In this document: piece by piece, positions 15,044 through 17,787 of the stretch
Layout of the letters: each line of letters opens with the position of its first letter
Numbering within the stretch: the first letter of the stretch is position 1
NCBI GenBank assembly: GCA_009886305.1
Contig: QXZO01000045.1
Span: 1-17,787, forward strand
Length of the DNA stretch: 17,787 bases
Reading direction: 5' to 3'
Source: Betaproteobacteria bacterium
GTDB taxonomy: Bacteria; Pseudomonadota; Gammaproteobacteria; Burkholderiales; Eutrophovitaceae
The notes under the pieces: model-generated
What the model saw: only the letters and a program-made list of their open reading frames with translations
The model's database searches: none
Told to the model about the DNA's origin: nothing
Made by a program: the position numbers and the translations under genes

Positions 15044-16810
15044 TTAATAAGTTCGGACTTTAGGCTCAATGGTCTCCGCAGTGAGTGGGTCCATATGCAC
15101 CGGTTTGTAATCAAGTCGATTTCCTTCTTTAAACCAAAGCGAATGCTTCAGCCAGTTTTGATCATCCCTTTCTGCGTAATCTGCGCGATCGTGCGCTCCT
15201 CTACTTTCTTTTCGTGCTTCAGCAGATACTAGCGAGGCCATGGCAACCTCGATCAAGTTATCCAATTCCAAAGCTTCAATTCGTGCTGTATTAAAGACCT
15301 TGCTCTTATCGCCGATTTCAGTTCGCATGACGCGTTGCTCGACTTCTTTGATTTCAGCAACCCCGTTGACAAGCAGATCTGGAAACCGAAACACACCACA
15401 GTTTTTTTGCATTGTCTGTCTTAGTGCGGCCCCAACTTCAGCGACGGATTCACCGTTCGTTTGATTATTTAAACGATCAAGCCTTTCGCGAGTTAACTCT
15501 CCCGCATCACGCGGTAGGTCCTTGTGAGATGCGTTTTGTTTTAAGAATTCCACAGTGGAATTACCTGATGACTTTCCAAAAACTAATAAATCGGTCAGAG
15601 AATTGGTACCGAGCCGATTCGCCCCATGTACCGAGGCACATGCACATTCACCAGCGGCGAAAAGCCCTGGCACAATCGCCTCTTTGTCATCCCCGGTTGG
15701 AGCAACGACCTCGCCCCGATAATTTGTAGGTATGCCGCCCATCATGTAATGACACGTAGGAACGACTGGAATTGGGTCTTTTGCTGGATCAACGTTCGCA
15801 AACTTCTTCGCAATCTCCCTGATTCCAGGTAGTTTACTTTCGATTAATTCCTCACCCAAATGATCAAGCTTTAAGAGCACATGATCCGACTCATCACCAC
15901 AACCTCGTCCATCCTTAATCTCGGTAGCCATGGCACGAGCCACAACATCGCGAGAAGCTAAGTCCTTGGCATTGGGCGCATAGCGCTCCATAAAACGCTC
16001 ACCGTCCTTGTTAAGGAGATAGCCACCCTCTCCACGAACCCCTTCGGTGATCAATACGCCCGCCCCAGAAACACCCGTGGGATGGAATTGCCAAAATTCC
16101 ATATCTTCTAAAGGTATTCCTGCCCTTGAAACAATACCCAACCCGTCACCAGTGTTAATAAACGCATTGGTACTAGAAGCGTAAACACGGCCCGCTCCCC
16201 CTGTAGCGAATAATACCGCCTTGGAATGAAAAATAACGACCTCACCAGTCTCCATCTCCATTGCAGTCACACCAACGGCCTGACCCGACTCGTCACGTAT
16301 GAGATCGAGCGCCATCCACTCAACAAAAAAGTGCGTATTTGATCGAACATTTCTCTGGTACAAAGTATGCAGCATCGCATGACCAGTCCTATCCGCAGCA
16401 CAACAAGATCGTTGACTTGGGGGGCCTGCACCGAAATTTTGCATGTGACCGCCGAAAGGACGCTGATAAACAGAGCCATTTTCGTTTCGGTCGAACGGCA
16501 TACCAAAATGCTCAAGCTCAATCACACTCTTAGGAGCTTCCCGACACATAAACTCAATCGCATCCTGATCCCCCAGCCAGTCCGACCCTTTTACGGTGTC
16601 ATACATATGCCAATGCCAACTATCCTCACCCATATTTGCCAGTGCAGCACCCACACCACCTTGAGCCGCCACCGTGTGAGAGCGAGTAGGAAACACTTTA
16701 GATAACACAGCGACCTTACATCCAGCCTCTGATAACTGGAGTGCAGCTCTTAAGCCAGCTCCGCCAGCACCAACAATCACTGCGTCAAATTTTCTAATCG
16801 GATACGACAT
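15044..16810 (-). CDS. sdhA: Succinate dehydrogenase flavoprotein subunit
   Basis: 588 residues, as in E. coli SdhA. It oxidises succinate to fumarate with covalently bound FAD on the inner face of the membrane. The FAD loop GAGGAGL is at 14-20, and the FAD-linking His45 is in FPTRSHTVAAQGG. Active-site blocks are FHPTGV, ITEGVRGEGGYL, VPTCHYMMGGIPTNY and HGANRLGTNSLTDLLVFG. The C-terminal helical domain ends with RTEIGDKSKVFNTARIEALELDNL and RKESRGAHDRADY. The block before ADRTGHAMLHTLY reads QRSCCA, with one Cys where Ala is usual; this is not catalytic. The start codon directly abuts the sdhD stop, with GGAG inside the end of sdhD, so translation is probably coupled. Confidence 0.98.
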   Translation of the reverse strand: MSYPIRKFDAVIVGAGGAGLRAALQLSEAGCKVAVLSKVFPTRSHTVAAQGGVGAALANMGEDSWHWHMYDTVKGSDWLGDQDAIEFMCREAPKSVIELEHFGMPFDRNENGSVYQRPFGGHMQNFGAGPPSQRSCCAADRTGHAMLHTLYQRNVRSNTHFFVEWMALDLIRDESGQAVGVTAMEMETGEVVIFHSKAVLFATGGAGRVYASSTNAFINTGDGLGIVSRAGIPLEDMEFWQFHPTGVSGAGVLITEGVRGEGGYLLNKDGERFMERYAPNAKDLASRDVVARAMATEIKDGRGCGDESDHVLLKLDHLGEELIESKLPGIREIAKKFANVDPAKDPIPVVPTCHYMMGGIPTNYRGEVVAPTGDDKEAIVPGLFAAGECACASVHGANRLGTNSLTDLLVFGKSSGNSTVEFLKQNASHKDLPRDAGELTRERLDRLNNQTNGESVAEVGAALRQTMQKNCGVFRFPDLLVNGVAEIKEVEQRVMRTEIGDKSKVFNTARIEALELDNLIEVAMASLVSAEARKESRGAHDRADYAERDDQNWLKHSLWFKEGNRLDYKPVHMDPLTAETIEPKVRTY

Positions 16811-17158
16811 TTACACACTCCACAAAATTTGAATCATCCACACCGCATACACAATCAGGACTAATATCGTTATTACTTGAAAACACAGGCGCAACGCGGT
16901 GCGCTTGATGTAATCCATGTAAATATCTCTAACCCCGATCCATGCATGCCAAAAAAGACTTAGGAAAAACACTAAAGTAATAATCCGCATCCATTGAGAC
17001 TGAAAAATATAGCTCCAGGCAAAATAATCTTGAGGACAAGTAACGAAGTACACAACGCCGAAAATAATCGTGTAAACCGCCATGACAACCGCTGTCACTC
17101 GTTGGACCAACCAATCTTTAAGTCCGTAATGCGCGCCGGTAATATTTCGATTTACCAT
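16811..17158 (-). CDS. sdhD: Succinate dehydrogenase membrane anchor subunit SdhD
   Basis: 115 residues with three hydrophobic helices at about 18-40, 57-78 and 91-113. With SdhC it binds heme b and ubiquinone in the inner membrane. His71 in WHAWIGVRDIYMDY is the expected heme ligand, and Asp82 and Tyr83 (MDY) are the quinone-site residues; all three have the same numbers as in E. coli. The start overlaps the last seven bases of sdhC, and the stop abuts sdhA, so the sdhC-sdhD-sdhA junctions look translationally coupled. Confidence 0.93.
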   Translation of the reverse strand: MVNRNITGAHYGLKDWLVQRVTAVVMAVYTIIFGVVYFVTCPQDYFAWSYIFQSQWMRIITLVFFLSLFWHAWIGVRDIYMDYIKRTALRLCFQVITILVLIVYAVWMIQILWSV

Positions 17159-17529
17159 ATGAAAACTCCCATCACGACCGTGAGAGCTAGACTTAAGATT
17201 AAAACTAACGCGCTTGACTTTCGCGCCGCTGTAAGTTCCGCTCCTATATGCAGGTCAAGCAACAAAAAACGGATGCCCGCTATAAAATGGTGAGAAAAGG
17301 CCCAAATTAATCCCAGAACCACTAGTTTGCCTAACCAACTAGTTAAAATCTCGGCCACCCGCTCATATCCTTGCGGCGAATCCAAGCTGAGCGAGAGCAT
17401 TCCTAACATGACACCTATCATCAAAAACATACCAAAGCCGCTAATTCGATGGAGTATCGAAATGAATCCCGGAAGAGGCAAACGAATCTTGGTGAGATCT
17501 AAATTTTTTGGCCTCGGTTTTGTACTCAT
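17152..17529 (-). CDS. sdhC: Succinate dehydrogenase cytochrome b556 subunit SdhC
   Basis: 125 residues with three hydrophobic helices at about 22-49, 62-90 and 105-124. The start MSTKPRPKNLDLTKIRLPLP followed by SILHRISG is typical for SdhC; Ser24 and Arg28 correspond to quinone-site residues of E. coli (Ser27, Arg31). His81 in SHHFIAGIRFLLLDLH is the predicted second heme b ligand. The ATG at 17527-17529 has AAGGA about nine bases upstream. It is the first sdh gene, 43 bases downstream of the GntR-type gene, and overlaps sdhD by seven bases. No strong promoter was found in the 43-base gap, so transcription may start in or before the regulator gene. Confidence 0.94.
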   Translation of the reverse strand: MSTKPRPKNLDLTKIRLPLPGFISILHRISGFGMFLMIGVMLGMLSLSLDSPQGYERVAEILTSWLGKLVVLGLIWAFSHHFIAGIRFLLLDLHIGAELTAARKSSALVLILSLALTVVMGVFIW

Positions 17530-17572
17530 GGTAACTAAATCCTTATTCCGATTTTATTGAACTGACAGCTCA

Positions 17573-17785
17573 TTAAATAATTTGATTTTGGTAGTGATGG
17601 TTTGAGGTGTTGCAGTAACTTCTTCTCAACTCAACGGGCTGATCTCCATATGTATATGCGATTCGATCAACTCTTAACAAAGGAGAACCGTCAAGCATTC
17701 CCAGGCGATCAACTATTTCTCCCTCTAACAAAACTGCCTTAACTCTTTCCTCAACACGGAGAATCCTGATACCAAATTCAGCCTC
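17573..17785 (-). CDS. GntR-family transcriptional regulator, C-terminal UTRA part only (cut by window edge)
   Basis: Seventy codons in the minus-strand frame entering from the right edge and ending in tandem stops TAA TGA. The peptide contains GIRILRVEERV, RLGMLDGSPLLRVDRIAYTY and GDQPVELRRSYCNT, then HHYQNQI. This is the typical C-terminal end of UTRA (HutC-like) effector domains: a small-molecule-binding fold whose last strands carry the PLL.V.R..Y...P.E.R...... pattern. The DNA-binding N-terminus lies outside the window. It is on the same strand and 43 bases upstream of sdhC, so it probably controls the TCA operon or is co-transcribed with it; a GntR gene in this place is common in betaproteobacteria. 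The ligand cannot be told. Confidence 0.85.
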   Translation of the reverse strand, partial: EAEFGIRILRVEERVKAVLLEGEIVDRLGMLDGSPLLRVDRIAYTYGDQPVELRRSYCNTSNHHYQNQII

Positions 17786-17787
17786 AT

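Noticed and set aside
1..17787. CRISPR arrays, insertion sequences, tRNA genes, phage or toxin-antitoxin modules
   Set aside because: No regularly spaced repeats, transposase-like proteins, terminal repeats or tRNA-like cloverleafs were seen; nearly all the sequence is accounted for by core metabolic genes.

Overview
The window looks like a chromosomal segment of a proteobacterium, most likely a betaproteobacterium (Burkholderiales-like). I infer this from gene order: a GntR regulator followed by sdhCDAB, sdhE, gltA, sucA, sucB, lpdA and an AFG1/ZapE ATPase on one strand is an arrangement I associate with that group, and rpsF followed by priB is common in beta- and gammaproteobacteria. Base composition looks moderate (A/T slightly above G/C by eye, not counted). 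No mobile element, tRNA, rRNA or CRISPR array was seen.

Layout, left to right. (1) 1-622, minus strand: the 5' part of priB (cut by the window edge) preceded by rpsF, with a good sigma70-like promoter and a structured leader. (2) 623-972: a 350-base divergent intergenic region. (3) 973-2490, plus strand: the only plus-strand gene, a 14-TM-type DHA2 (EmrB/QacA) drug-efflux transporter. (4) 2553-5846, minus strand: acuI (acryloyl-CoA reductase), prpE (propionyl-CoA synthetase) and a small unrecognised two-TM protein, tightly spaced, with a candidate promoter in front of acuI. (5) 5974-17529, minus strand: a TCA-cycle block, transcribed in the order sdhC, sdhD, sdhA, sdhB, sdhE, gltA, sucA, sucB, lpdA, zapE. 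(6) 17573-17785: the C-terminal UTRA-domain end of a GntR-family regulator directly upstream of sdhC, cut by the right edge.

How it fits together: the large block encodes citrate synthase, the whole 2-oxoglutarate dehydrogenase complex (E1, E2, E3) and the whole succinate dehydrogenase (flavoprotein, iron-sulfur protein, two membrane anchors) plus its flavinylation factor SdhE. The GntR protein is a plausible local regulator. acuI and prpE together would convert propionate, or acrylate / 3-hydroxypropionate-type substrates, to propionyl-CoA, which in many proteobacteria feeds the TCA cycle as succinate. All key catalytic and cofactor residues that I checked are present.

Most of the window is conserved core metabolism. 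I do not see a clearly new system. The points most worth a second look are the small two-TM protein attached to acuI-prpE, the structured rpsF leader, and several short inverted or direct repeats at gene borders.
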